Shown here in pieces: positions 1 through 8,022 of a DNA stretch of 64,000 nt. Both the position numbers and the translations under genes were made by a program. Within the stretch, counting starts at the first letter, position 1. The number at the start of each line of letters is the position of its first letter. The notes beneath the pieces were generated by a model. That model searched no databases and was not told the origin of the DNA. It worked only from the letters and a program-made list of their open reading frames with translations. Location of the stretch: the NCBI GenBank assembly GCA_016719885.1, contig JADJYF010000005.1, positions 1 through 64,000 on the forward strand. The letters run 5' to 3'. The DNA comes from Pseudomonadota bacterium. GTDB taxonomy: Bacteria; Pseudomonadota; Gammaproteobacteria; Ga0077536.

Positions 1-65
1 CCTCTGGTACTGTCGTCACTCGTTCCTCCGATGAGTTGCACCCCGAAAGAGGGGTAGGCGATGCT

Positions 66-135
66 GCCTAACGTTCCGTTGAGCGGCGCAACCGCGCGCA
101 GCGCAAGGGGCGTCGCTCGAACGGCTTTGTTGGGC
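66..135 (-). repeat. attC: attC integron recombination site 1
   Basis: A 70-bp imperfect palindrome opens with GCCTAAC (66-72) and closes with GTTGGGC (129-135), fitting the RYYYAAC and GTTRRRY core boxes of attC sites. Inner boxes CCGTTGAGCG (76-85) and CGCTCGAACGG (114-124) pair with one base left over. The extra base is in the right-hand half; known attC sites carry it in the 5' half (L''), so this site reads on the minus strand and would close the cassette at 136-578. Boxes and pairing are seen; orientation is inferred. Confidence 0.8.
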
Positions 136-578
136 AGCGCGCCACTTGATTCTTTCTTTGCGTTTCCGGAGCCCAAGGCCTCAAGCGGACGCCCTCTTCA
201 ACCCGACGTGTCATTGTTACGCTAGCTGGACGGCGTCGACAAGCTTCGAACCCGGGCGACAATCAGGTCTGGAACACGTGTGTTCTCTTCATGATTCCTG
301 TCCAGGCCGAACGGACTCGTTGTGCGAGACGCCTCGGGGCCTGTGGGCATTATCCTCTTGGCGTTTGGATGTTGTCGTCCTTGAGTCATCGAACACGCCC
401 TGTTCTTAGGTTCGCGCCGGGCTAGTCCATTGAGCACGCCCTGGTCCTAATTCGTCGGAAGCCATGGCGCCCGATGTTTGATGGGGTCGTCGGAGCAGGT
501 CTCGTTTGGGTCTCTAAGGCCGGTCGCTTGGCTCGGTCTTTTTCTGCGTTTCAGACTTGAACTTGCTTTCTCGTGTCT
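136..578 (-). other. Integron cassette body with no convincing gene
   Basis: This 443-bp stretch lies between two attC sites and is therefore one cassette. It holds only short open frames: about 71 codons on the minus strand (437 to 222), which is the expected direction, and about 87 codons on the plus strand (146-409). Neither has a recognisable domain, clear ribosome-binding site or persuasive protein composition. The base composition looks less GC-rich than the core genes further right. It may be a cassette without an ORF, one carrying a small unknown protein or RNA, or a decayed one. Bases 1-65 belong to the next cassette to the left, and I see no gene there. Confidence 0.5.
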
Positions 579-647
579 GCCCAACGCGCCGTTGAGCGGC
601 TGCGGAGCGCGCAGCGCGGAGCAGTCCGCTCCAACGGCTGGTTAGGC
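579..647 (-). repeat. attC: attC integron recombination site 2
   Basis: A 69-bp imperfect palindrome runs from GCCCAAC (579-585) to GTTAGGC (641-647), matching both attC core boxes. Inner boxes CCGTTGAGCGG (589-599) and CCGCTCCAACGG (626-637) pair with one extra base, again in the right half, so the site reads on the minus strand like attC site 1. The two sites share the GTTGAGCGG inner box. This one lies 26 bp beyond the stop of the minus-strand gene at 673-1353, the usual place for the attC that closes a cassette. Confidence 0.85.
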
Positions 648-672
648 GGCGGACGCACTTTTTTGCGTTTGC

Positions 673-1353
673 CTAGGACGCCAATTTGGTCGCGAGTCGG
701 CGCCTACCCATGGCAAGGCATACTGGCAAGGCACTCATTACGAACCATGCCCCGCCAGGAAGGGGGACTACTTGGACGGCTCGCCACGCTCCGCTCTGGT
801 TGGTATAGGCTTCGTCATCAAACTCGAATTTAATCGGATCCGCGTTAGATACCTTTGCTACGTCGTGCAGCGTTGCGGGCGTTTCCGGCTGGGATGGCGG
901 GAATGTGGAATACACAAGATGCACCGTCGATACTGGGTGCTCGATGGGATAGTAGTTGTGGATAGCGAATAAGATATCCCAGGCACTGATTGCGCCGTGT
1001 TCGTCTGTATGCAGCCGGGCGACGTCAAACCGGGGCACCCAGGGCGGATTGTCTTCGAATGGCCCGCTAATATTTGAGTCCCAGTAATGACGGCCGTCGT
1101 AGACGGACCAAAATTCGGGAGGTAGTCCAGGGGTGAAGAGATGCTCGACACCGAAATCTCTTACGCTGTTTGGCTCTAGCGCTTCACTGAACTGTAGTTT
1201 GATTTCGAGATGCATACTGGTCGTGTAGGCACCCAGTGTCGCGCCGTCGTTAATCTCGACGTAGTTCGGGCCTTCATAGGTATACAGCACGCTTGATTGG
1301 GCGTTCATGGCGAGGCATAGCCCGCCAATGAGCGCTAGGGTGCGGTTGTCCAT
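673..1353 (-). CDS. Secreted VPLP-CTERM (exosortase-type) cassette protein
   Basis: A 226-residue protein of unknown function. The start at 1353 is preferred because AGGAG lies 9 bases upstream and the N-terminus then becomes a signal peptide (MDNRTLALIGGLCLAMNAQS). The frame stays open upstream to 1452, but that would bury the signal. The C-terminus has the three-part PEP-CTERM layout: VPLPGGAW at about residues 193-200, a hydrophobic stretch, then RRR. Such tails are recognised by exosortases and direct proteins to the envelope or extracellular matrix. The middle region has no domain I recognise and few cysteines. It is flanked by attC sites, so it is the cargo of one integron cassette. No exosortase gene is in the window. 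Confidence 0.75.
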   Translation of the reverse strand: MDNRTLALIGGLCLAMNAQSSVLYTYEGPNYVEINDGATLGAYTTSMHLEIKLQFSEALEPNSVRDFGVEHLFTPGLPPEFWSVYDGRHYWDSNISGPFEDNPPWVPRFDVARLHTDEHGAISAWDILFAIHNYYPIEHPVSTVHLVYSTFPPSQPETPATLHDVAKVSNADPIKFEFDDEAYTNQSGAWRAVQVVPLPGGAWFVMSALPVCLAMGRRRLATKLAS

Positions 1354-1576
1354 TTGTTGTGACTCCTCTGTCCTTGTCCTAGACGGCGCGACTCCGGAAT
1401 GCTGTGTCCGGGCTGTTGATTCTCGCAAGGACGGAATAGGTTGCCTAGTCACACAGTGGAGGGGCGGATTTCGAGAGGCGTTTTGTGCTTTGTGAAAAAT
1501 CGTGTCTTGGTCAACAGGCTGGACAGGCGATTAGTTCTGCGTAATAGACACGTGTACTCCGCCACTCTTGTCTGCC

Positions 1577-1596
1577 GCCTAACATCAACTGGACGC
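1577..1596 (-). repeat. attC: Truncated attC site (half remaining)
   Basis: GCCTAAC at 1577-1583 is an attC core box followed by about 13 bp of possible arm, after which the terminal repeat of the IS30-family element begins. No matching GTTRRRY half is found just right of the element. The minus-strand reading would place this as the 3' end of the attC that precedes the VPLP-CTERM cassette. Only one box is seen, so the call rests on its position. Confidence 0.45.
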
Positions 1597-2677
1597 TTGA
1601 ATTCCACTTTGAAGTGCAACACCGTTAGGACCGACCGAAGAATACTTCGGTCGGCGTTTTGAATCCGAGCCGCTGGCGCGGTCGGCTATTGAGTTCTTTA
1701 GCAATCTTGTCGCAGTCCGCTTGGTTTAGCTTCCTGAAGCACGAACCTTTGGGAAGGTACTGACGGATGAGTCCGTTGGTGTTTTCATTGGTGCCTCGTT
1801 CCCAAGAGTGATAAGGCGTGGCGAAGTAGAAGGGCACGCCGGTCTTATCCTCAATATCTTCATAACCATGGAACTCGGTGCCGTTATCGAGTGTGATGGT
1901 GCGAAAGTGTGCATTGAGGCGCTTGATGGCCTGTAGCAAGGCCTGGTTGGCCTGCTCGATGTTTCGGGCGAGCATCTTCTTGATAACCGTGAAGCCTGAG
2001 ACTCGCTCGACCAGTGTCAGGATACAGTGGCGCTGGTCGGCACCGATGACGGTGTCACCTTCCCAATGCCCGCGTTGCCGGCGTCGCTCGACGGCGGCAG
2101 GCCGTTCACCGATATGACGCTTTCCGACCATTCTTCCGCGTGTTTGTGGGCTTCCGCGGCGCTTACGTCCAAACTTGGAGACGATGCGCAGGTCTCGCCA
2201 GAGGTCGCCGCCCTGACGTCGGTCGCGCCGCAGATAGCGGTAGATGGTCTCGGCGCTCATGATGGGTTTCTGGCGTCGGCGGGCGTGTCCGACAATCTGG
2301 GCGGGGCTCCATTTTCGCCGGATGGCGTTGGCGATGGGCGCCCAGTCGCGCGCGCCATAGTGGAGGTTGCGCCGGGAACGCCGGCGCCTGGCCACGGCGT
2401 ACTGCTGGGCTTTCTCGGGTCGATAGGCGCCATCGTGGCGGGTGGCGTTACGCTCGAGTTCTCGAATAATGGTGGATGGGTGTCTGTCCAGAAGCCTGGC
2501 GATGGCGCGCTTGGAATAACCCTGGCGAAGAAAGCGAGCGATAGCGTATCGTTCATGCTCGGAGAGCTGGTGGTATCTCATGTTGTCACCCCGATCTTGG
2601 CGGAAGAGGATGCCGGCAGTATCACCGGCTCTCCCTCTTTGCGCGATAGAGGTGTTGCACTTAGTTTGGCAGACCGC
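1597..2677 (-). mobile_element. IS30-family insertion sequence
   Basis: One IS30-type transposase gene fills the element. The termini are imperfect inverted repeats: aagtgcaacacc at 1612-1623 is matched exactly by ggtgttgcactt at 2651-2662, and weaker similarity extends about 15 bp outward on each side. The outer tips and the 2-3 bp target duplication could not be fixed by eye, so both ends may be off by several bases. The element has inserted into or next to an attC site, and the right half of that site is missing. Confidence 0.75.
1625..2581 (-). CDS. IS30-family transposase
   Basis: A 318-residue DDE transposase of usual family length. Residues 1-50 form the N-terminal helix-turn-helix region (LSEHERYAIARFLRQG, then RPSTIIREL-like RHPSTIIREL), which binds the terminal repeats. 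The catalytic core begins near residue 170 with the first Asp in HWEGDTVIG, the second in TLDNGTEFH, and the Glu in the WERGTNENTNG segment. All three catalytic residues are present and the frame is uninterrupted, so it is probably functional. The gene occupies nearly the whole element, with its stop only 2 bp from the conserved left-terminal repeat. Confidence 0.93.
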   Translation of the reverse strand: MRYHQLSEHERYAIARFLRQGYSKRAIARLLDRHPSTIIRELERNATRHDGAYRPEKAQQYAVARRRRSRRNLHYGARDWAPIANAIRRKWSPAQIVGHARRRQKPIMSAETIYRYLRRDRRQGGDLWRDLRIVSKFGRKRRGSPQTRGRMVGKRHIGERPAAVERRRQRGHWEGDTVIGADQRHCILTLVERVSGFTVIKKMLARNIEQANQALLQAIKRLNAHFRTITLDNGTEFHGYEDIEDKTGVPFYFATPYHSWERGTNENTNGLIRQYLPKGSCFRKLNQADCDKIAKELNSRPRQRLGFKTPTEVFFGRS

Positions 2678-2927
2678 GACGTCAAACCCCGGCGCGGGAC
2701 AGACGTCAATGTAAGATGCTTTATCGCGTTACGATGATAAGAACTTAGCAAGGTCGCAGGAGATTTAGCGCAACTGCCTGTTTTCCCTTCGTCCTTTTCC
2801 ACAGCCTCACCCTCTCTCGGCTTTTCAATTGAGCTGACGCGGAGAAGTGCGTCGATGAGACGCGTGGCCTTCGCGTCGCGTTCATGCGCCTCGTCCGCTT
2901 ACAAGCGGCGTCGACGATTGGCGCACC
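2678..2927. other. Intergenic stretch between the IS element and the pil genes
   Basis: About 250 bp with no gene. I find no integron integrase, no attI-like site and no complete GTTRRRY box to complete the truncated attC. A short perfect stem (CCGCTT-AC-AAGCGG) occurs near 2897-2910 but lacks a T-run, so it is not a convincing terminator for the pil genes that end at 2928. Confidence 0.5.
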
Positions 2928-3986
2928 TCACCCAAAATTAATCTTCGCCTCGAGATTGGTCCGCGAATCGGCGTTGCTCAGTGCTTCTTCGAGGCTGATG
3001 CGCTCTTCCTTGAAAAGATTATGCAGCGCCATGTCGAAGGTCTGCATGCCGCGCTGGCCGCTGCCTTCCATGGCTTCCTTGATGGAGTGCACTTCGCCTT
3101 TGAGGATGAGGTCGGCGATATGGGGGGTGTTGACCAGGATCTCGATGGCGGCGCAGCGTTTGCCGTCAGCGGCCTTGACCAGGCGTTGCGAGATCACGGC
3201 GCGCAGGTTCATTGATAAATCCATGAACAGCTGCTTGTGCATGTCCTGCGGGAACAGATTGATCACGCGCTCCATCGCCTGGTTGGCGTTGTTGGCGTGC
3301 ATGGTCGAGATCGCGAGGTGGCCGGTGTTGCACAGTTCCAGCGCTGCCTCCATGGTCTCACGATCGCGGATTTCGCCGATCAGGATGACGTCGGGCGCCT
3401 CGCGCAACGAGGCCTTGAGCGCGTTGCGGTAGCTCAGGGTGTCCACGCCGACTTCACGCTGGTTGATGATCGATTTCAGGTTCGGGTGCGAGAACTCCAC
3501 CGGGTCTTCGATGGTGAGAATGTGGCCGCTCATGGCGCGGTTGCGCTCGTTGATCATGGCCGCGAGCGTGGTGGACTTGCCGGAACCGGTGGCGCCGACC
3601 ACCAGTACCAGGCCGCGCTTGGCCATCACGAGCTCGGAGAGGATCTCCGGCAGGCCCAGCGAGGCGATGTCGGGGATCTCGGCGGGGATGCGCCGGAGCA
3701 CCATGCTGACTTCGCCGCGCTGTCGAAACACGTTCACGCGAAAGCGCGCCGACTTGTCCGGCAGGGCGATGGCGAAGTCGCACTCCATGGTGTCTTCGAA
3801 GGTCTGGATCTGTCGGTTGTTCATCACCCCGTAGGCGGCGGCCTTGGTCAGTTCGCCGGTCAACTGGGTTTTGCCGACCGAGTTGATGCTGCCTTCAATC
3901 TTGATCTTGACCGGCGCGCCGACGGTGAAGAACAGGTCCGAGCCGTTCTTGTCGCGCAGCAGGTGCAGATAAGGGGTGATGTCCAT
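2928..3986 (-). CDS. Third PilT/PilU-family retraction ATPase (PilU-like)
   Basis: A 352-residue cytoplasmic hexameric ATPase of the type IV pilus retraction family. It has the family N-terminal domain (DKNGSDLFFTVG), Walker A GATGSGKST near residue 130, Walker B with VILIGEIRDRETM near 200, and the His box STMHANNANQA near 230. It resembles PilU more than PilT at the N-terminus (GSDLF, KIKIEG). It is the last gene of a pilT-pilU-third-paralogue run, 27 bp after pilU. Most gammaproteobacteria have only pilT and pilU here. All catalytic motifs are intact, so it should hydrolyse ATP; whether it retracts pili is inference. Confidence 0.85.
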   Translation of the reverse strand: MDITPYLHLLRDKNGSDLFFTVGAPVKIKIEGSINSVGKTQLTGELTKAAAYGVMNNRQIQTFEDTMECDFAIALPDKSARFRVNVFRQRGEVSMVLRRIPAEIPDIASLGLPEILSELVMAKRGLVLVVGATGSGKSTTLAAMINERNRAMSGHILTIEDPVEFSHPNLKSIINQREVGVDTLSYRNALKASLREAPDVILIGEIRDRETMEAALELCNTGHLAISTMHANNANQAMERVINLFPQDMHKQLFMDLSMNLRAVISQRLVKAADGKRCAAIEILVNTPHIADLILKGEVHSIKEAMEGSGQRGMQTFDMALHNLFKEERISLEEALSNADSRTNLEAKINFG

Positions 3987-4013
3987 GAATGCTCCAGGCG
4001 GTACGGCTGTCGG

Positions 4014-5186
4014 TTAGCGCAGGAATCCGAATCCCGTTTCCTGCTCGGTCTCTTCGAGACGCAGGCCACCGGCATCCTCGAGCGGGTTGCGGCCGCGCGC
4101 CGCCTTGCCTTCGAGCTTGATGCGCAGGCGCAGTTCGTTCTGCGAATCGGCGTTGCGCAGGGCGTCATCGAAGGAGATGAGATCGGCTTCGTAGAGGTCG
4201 AACAGCGCCTGGTCGAAGGTCTTCATGCCGAGCTCGTTGGACTTGGCCATGATTTCCTTGATGCCATGCACCTCGCCCTTGAGGATGAGGTCGGAGATCA
4301 AGGGCGAGTTCATGAGGATCTCGATGGCGGCGACGCGGCCCTTGCCGTCGACTTTTTTCATCAGGCGCTGCGAGACCACCGCTTTCAGGTTCAAGGACAA
4401 GTCCATCAACAGCTGCGAGCGGCGCTCTTCCGGGAAGAAGTTGATGATGCGGTCCAGCGCCTGGTTGGAACTGTTGGCGTGCAGGGTGGCCATGGCGAGA
4501 TGGCCGGTTTCGGCGAAGGCGATGCCGAATTCCATGGTTTCGCGATCGCGGATTTCGCCGAGCAGGATGACATCCGGCGCCTGGCGCAGGGTGTTCTTCA
4601 AGGCGATGTCCCAATCGTCGGTGTCGACGCCCACTTCGCGCTGCATGATGATGCAGTTCTTGTGCGGGTGTACGTATTCGATCGGGTCTTCGATGGTGAT
4701 GATGTGGCCGTAGGAGTTGGCGTTGCGGTGATCGATCATGGCCGCGAGGGACGTCGATTTGCCGGAGCCGGTGCCGCCGACCATGATCACCAGGCCGCGC
4801 TTGGTCATCACGATTTCTTTCAATACCGGCGGCAGGCCGAGCTTTTCGATGGTCGGCACATCGGTTTCGATGGTACGCAGCACGAGGCCGCAGGCGCCTT
4901 GCTGGATGAAGGCATTGCAGCGGAAGCGGCCGATGCCGGTCGGCGCGATCGCGAAATTGCACTCCTTGGTCGCTTCGTATTCCTTGATCTGGCGGTCATT
5001 CATGACCGCGTAGGCCAGCGCCTTGGTGTTGTCCTGGGTGAGCTTGGTCTTGGAAACCGGCGTCACCTTGCCGTCAATCTTGATGGCGGGCGGGAAGTCG
5101 CGGGTGATGAAAAGATCCGACCCTTTCTTCTCGACCATCAGGGTCAGAAGGTCGCGCATGTACTTGATAGCTTGTTCGCGTTCCAT
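4014..5186 (-). CDS. pilU: Type IV pilus retraction ATPase PilU
   Basis: A 390-residue PilT-like ATPase, the usual PilU length. It is an accessory pilus-retraction motor that works with PilT at the inner-membrane base of the pilus. Seen in sequence: N-terminal KKGSDLFITRDFPPAIKIDG, Walker A GGTGSGKST near residue 135, Walker B VILLGEIRDRETM near 205, and His-box region ATLHANSSNQALDR. The C-terminal tail (about residues 345-390) is Glu/Arg-rich, as in PilU but not PilT. It follows pilT by 62 bp on the same strand. Confidence 0.93.
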   Translation of the reverse strand: MEREQAIKYMRDLLTLMVEKKGSDLFITRDFPPAIKIDGKVTPVSKTKLTQDNTKALAYAVMNDRQIKEYEATKECNFAIAPTGIGRFRCNAFIQQGACGLVLRTIETDVPTIEKLGLPPVLKEIVMTKRGLVIMVGGTGSGKSTSLAAMIDHRNANSYGHIITIEDPIEYVHPHKNCIIMQREVGVDTDDWDIALKNTLRQAPDVILLGEIRDRETMEFGIAFAETGHLAMATLHANSSNQALDRIINFFPEERRSQLLMDLSLNLKAVVSQRLMKKVDGKGRVAAIEILMNSPLISDLILKGEVHGIKEIMAKSNELGMKTFDQALFDLYEADLISFDDALRNADSQNELRLRIKLEGKAARGRNPLEDAGGLRLEETEQETGFGFLR

Positions 5187-5248
5187 CTCGCTCTCCCGGG
5201 GTCAGGCCGACCCCATAAACTTCGGGCTCTTGCTGTCGCGGGCCGCGG

Positions 5249-6283
5249 CTAGAAGTTGTCTTTGTTCATCGCCTTCAGGCGCGCTTCCTGGCGGGTCACG
5301 AGATTCTTCTGCACCATGCCCTGCAGGCACTGGTCCAGGGTCTGCATGCCGTATTGCTGGCCGGTCTGGATGGCGGAATACATCTGCGCGATCTTGTTTT
5401 CGCGGATGAGATTACGGATGGCGGGCGTGCCGATCATGATCTCGTGCGCCGCCACGCGGCCGCCGCCGACCTTCTTCAACAAGGATTGCGAGATCACCGC
5501 GCGCAGGGATTCGGAGAGCATGGCGCGCACCATGTCCTTTTCTTCCGCCGGGAACACGTCGACGATGCGGTCGATGGTCTTGGCGGCGGAGCTGGTGTGC
5601 AGGGTGCCGAACACCAGGTGGCCGGTTTCGGCGGCGGTCAGCGCCAGGCGGATGGTTTCCAGGTCGCGCATTTCGCCGACCAGGATGACGTCCGGGTCTT
5701 CCCGCAGGGCGGAGCGCAGCGCTTCGTTGAAGCCGTGGGTGTCGCGGTGCACTTCGCGCTGGTTGATGAGGCACTTCTTCGACTGGTGCACGAATTCGAT
5801 GGGGTCCTCGATGGTGAGGATGTGTCCGTACTCGGTTTCGTTCTTGTGATTGACCATCGCGGCAAGGGTGGTGGACTTACCGGAGCCGGTCGGGCCGGTC
5901 ACCAGCACCACGCCGCGCGGATAGTCGGAGATGCTCTTGAAGATCTCGGGCGCCTTCAGATCCTCCAGCGAGAGGATCTCCGAGGGGATGGTACGGAACA
6001 CCGCGCCGGCGCCGCGGTTCTGGTTGAAGGCGTTGACGCGAAAGCGCGCGAGCCCCGGGATCTCGAAGGAGAAATCGCACTCCAGGAATTCTTCGTAGTC
6101 CTTGCGCTGCTTGTCGTTCATGATGTCGTAGACGAGATCATGAACGGTGGTGTGATCGAGGGCGGGCACGTTGATGCGGCGGACGTCGCCGTCGACGCGA
6201 ATCATGGGCGGCAGTCCGGCCGACAGGTGCAGGTCCGAAGCGCGGTTCTTGACGCCGAAAGCTAGCAGCTCACCGATATCCAT
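5249..6283 (-). CDS. pilT: Type IV pilus retraction ATPase PilT
   Basis: At 344 residues this is the standard PilT length. PilT hydrolyses ATP to depolymerise pilin and retract pili, driving twitching motility and DNA uptake. Motifs seen: MDIGELLAFGVKNRASDLHL at the N-terminus, Walker A GPTGSGKST near residue 130, Walker B VILVGEMRDLET near 200, and the AIRNLIRE motif near residue 285 that is characteristic of PilT. It is first of three ATPase genes on the minus strand and diverges from the yggS cluster. The shared 188-bp upstream region presumably carries both promoters, though I could not assign one with confidence. Confidence 0.96.
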   Translation of the reverse strand: MDIGELLAFGVKNRASDLHLSAGLPPMIRVDGDVRRINVPALDHTTVHDLVYDIMNDKQRKDYEEFLECDFSFEIPGLARFRVNAFNQNRGAGAVFRTIPSEILSLEDLKAPEIFKSISDYPRGVVLVTGPTGSGKSTTLAAMVNHKNETEYGHILTIEDPIEFVHQSKKCLINQREVHRDTHGFNEALRSALREDPDVILVGEMRDLETIRLALTAAETGHLVFGTLHTSSAAKTIDRIVDVFPAEEKDMVRAMLSESLRAVISQSLLKKVGGGRVAAHEIMIGTPAIRNLIRENKIAQMYSAIQTGQQYGMQTLDQCLQGMVQKNLVTRQEARLKAMNKDNF

Positions 6284-6471
6284 TAAGCAATCCTCATGGC
6301 GCTGTTCATCGACAGTGACTTTCCCGTCCGAATGAGCGGGCGGGCGTGGCGTGCGTCGCGGACCTCTTCGGTGCGGCGCCGCGGGGCGATGGTAAAGCCT
6401 TCACTGCGCGGCCAAACTCTACCAAGATCTCTCTATACATACCAACGAGGACGGCCGCGCGTGGCCGATAC

Positions 6472-7155
6472 ATGATGGACATGCATGAACTGGCACAACG
6501 TCTCGCCAAGGTACAGGCAACGATTCGTGACTACGAAGCGCGACATCATCGCGTGCCCGGCAGCGTCGCCTTGCTCGCCGTCAGCAAGCGCCAACCACTC
6601 AGTGCCATCGAGGGCGCCCACGCCGCGGGCCAACGGGCCTTTGGCGAAAATTACCTTCAGGAGGCACTGACGAAGATCGAGGCGCTGGCCACGCTCCCCA
6701 TCGAGTGGCACTTCATCGGTCCCGTGCAGGGCAATAAAACGGCCGATGTCGCCGCCAACTTTAGCTGGGTGCATACCATCGACCGCATCCGCATCGCCGA
6801 GCGCCTCAACAACCAGCGTCCGCAGCACCTGCCGCCACTGAATGTCCTCATCCAGGTCAATGTCAGTGGTGAGGACAGCAAGCACGGTATCAATGCCGAC
6901 GCCCTGCCGGCGCTGGCGGCGGAAGTGGCGAGCCTGCCGCGCCTCAAGCTGCGCGGTCTCATGACGCTGCCGGCGCCGAATCCGGATTTCGGTGCGCAGC
7001 GCGCCGCGTTCGCGGTATTGCGCGAGCTGGCGGCCGCCAGCCCGCTGGCCATGGACACGCTGTCGATGGGCACCAGCGATGATTTCGAAGCGGCGATTGC
7101 CGAGGGTTCGACCATGGTGCGCCTGGGTACGGTGATCTTCGGGCCGCGCGGTTAA
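6472..7155 (+). CDS. yggS: PLP homeostasis protein, YggS/PLPBP family
   Basis: A 227-residue pyridoxal-phosphate-binding TIM-barrel protein that buffers PLP and amino-acid balance and has no known enzyme activity. The PLP lysine is in LLAVSKRQP near residue 38, followed by FGENYLQEA, EWHFIGPVQGNK and the phosphate-binding LSMGTSDDFEAAI region near residue 200. ATG codons at 6472, 6475 and 6481 are all possible starts, and no strong ribosome-binding site separates them. The frame is open further upstream, but family length favours this cluster. It heads the yggS-proC-yggT-yggU set. Confidence 0.92.
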   Translation: MMDMHELAQRLAKVQATIRDYEARHHRVPGSVALLAVSKRQPLSAIEGAHAAGQRAFGENYLQEALTKIEALATLPIEWHFIGPVQGNKTADVAANFSWVHTIDRIRIAERLNNQRPQHLPPLNVLIQVNVSGEDSKHGINADALPALAAEVASLPRLKLRGLMTLPAPNPDFGAQRAAFAVLRELAAASPLAMDTLSMGTSDDFEAAIAEGSTMVRLGTVIFGPRG

Positions 7156-7203
7156 CACCGACGTGCGTGATAAACTCGAAACTCCCAGCCAAAGACAACA
7201 CTG

Positions 7204-8022
7204 ATGGAACCTTTGTTTGCCTTCATCGGCGGCGGCAACATGGGCCGCGCCCTGGTCGGCGGCCTCATCGCCGGTGGCCACGCGCCGTCGCGTATTCGCG
7301 TGGCCGATGCGGCGGAAAGCTGTCGCGCGATGTGCGCCGAGCGCTATGGCGTGGTGGTGACGGACGACAACCGCGCCGCCTGCGCCGACGCCGACGTGGT
7401 GGTGCTGGCGGTCAAGCCCCAGCAGCTGCGCGATGTGTGCCTGGCGCTGGCGCCAGCCATCGCGCCCACCAGCCTGGTGCTGTCGATAGCCGCCGGTATC
7501 ACCTTGGGTCATCTTGAAACCTGGCTGGGACAAGGCCGCGCGATCGTGCGCGCCATGCCCAACACGCCGGCGCAGATCGGGTGCGGCGCGGCCGGGTTGT
7601 ATGCCAACGCCGCGGTGTCCGAAGCGCAGCATGCGCTCGCCGATCGCCTGCTCACGGCGGTGGGCGTGGCCGAATGGCTGGCCGATGAAAGCCTGATGGA
7701 CGCCGTCACGGCCTTGTCCGGCAGTGGGCCGGCCTATGTCTTCCTGCTGCTGGAACTGCTCGAACAGGCCGGCAGCGATCTCGGGCTGCCGGCCGCGCTG
7801 TCGCGCAACCTGGCGCTGGCCACCGTCGAGGGCGCGGCGCGCCTGGCGCGGGCGTCCGGCGAGGAGCCCGCCACCCTGCGCCGCCAGGTGACTTCGCCCG
7901 GCGGCACCACCGAGCGGGCGCTCATGAGTTTCAACGAGGCGGATCTCGCCGGCATCGTGCGTCGCGCCTTGGGCGCCGCCCGCGATCGCGGCCGCGAACT
8001 CGCCGGAGAGGTCCCTTACTGA
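7204..8022 (+). CDS. proC: Pyrroline-5-carboxylate reductase
   Basis: At 272 residues, full family length. It reduces 1-pyrroline-5-carboxylate to proline with NAD(P)H, the last step of proline synthesis, in the cytoplasm. The N-terminal Rossmann motif is FIGGGNMGRALVGG (residues 6-19). The mid-protein VRAMPNTPAQIG and the catalytic-domain signature ALSGSGPAYVF near residue 172 are present, as is the C-terminal TSPGGTTERAL. It lies 48 bp after yggS. Its stop overlaps the yggT start (TGATG), so translation of the two is probably coupled. Confidence 0.96.
   Translation: MEPLFAFIGGGNMGRALVGGLIAGGHAPSRIRVADAAESCRAMCAERYGVVVTDDNRAACADADVVVLAVKPQQLRDVCLALAPAIAPTSLVLSIAAGITLGHLETWLGQGRAIVRAMPNTPAQIGCGAAGLYANAAVSEAQHALADRLLTAVGVAEWLADESLMDAVTALSGSGPAYVFLLLELLEQAGSDLGLPAALSRNLALATVEGAARLARASGEEPATLRRQVTSPGGTTERALMSFNEADLAGIVRRALGAARDRGRELAGEVPY

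Noticed and set aside
3237..5252. A 671-codon open frame on the plus strand across pilU and its paralogue
   Set aside because: It is antisense to two clear ATPase genes. Long antisense frames are expected in GC-rich coding DNA, and its residues (His/Asp/Val/Gly-rich) look like a reverse-frame artefact.
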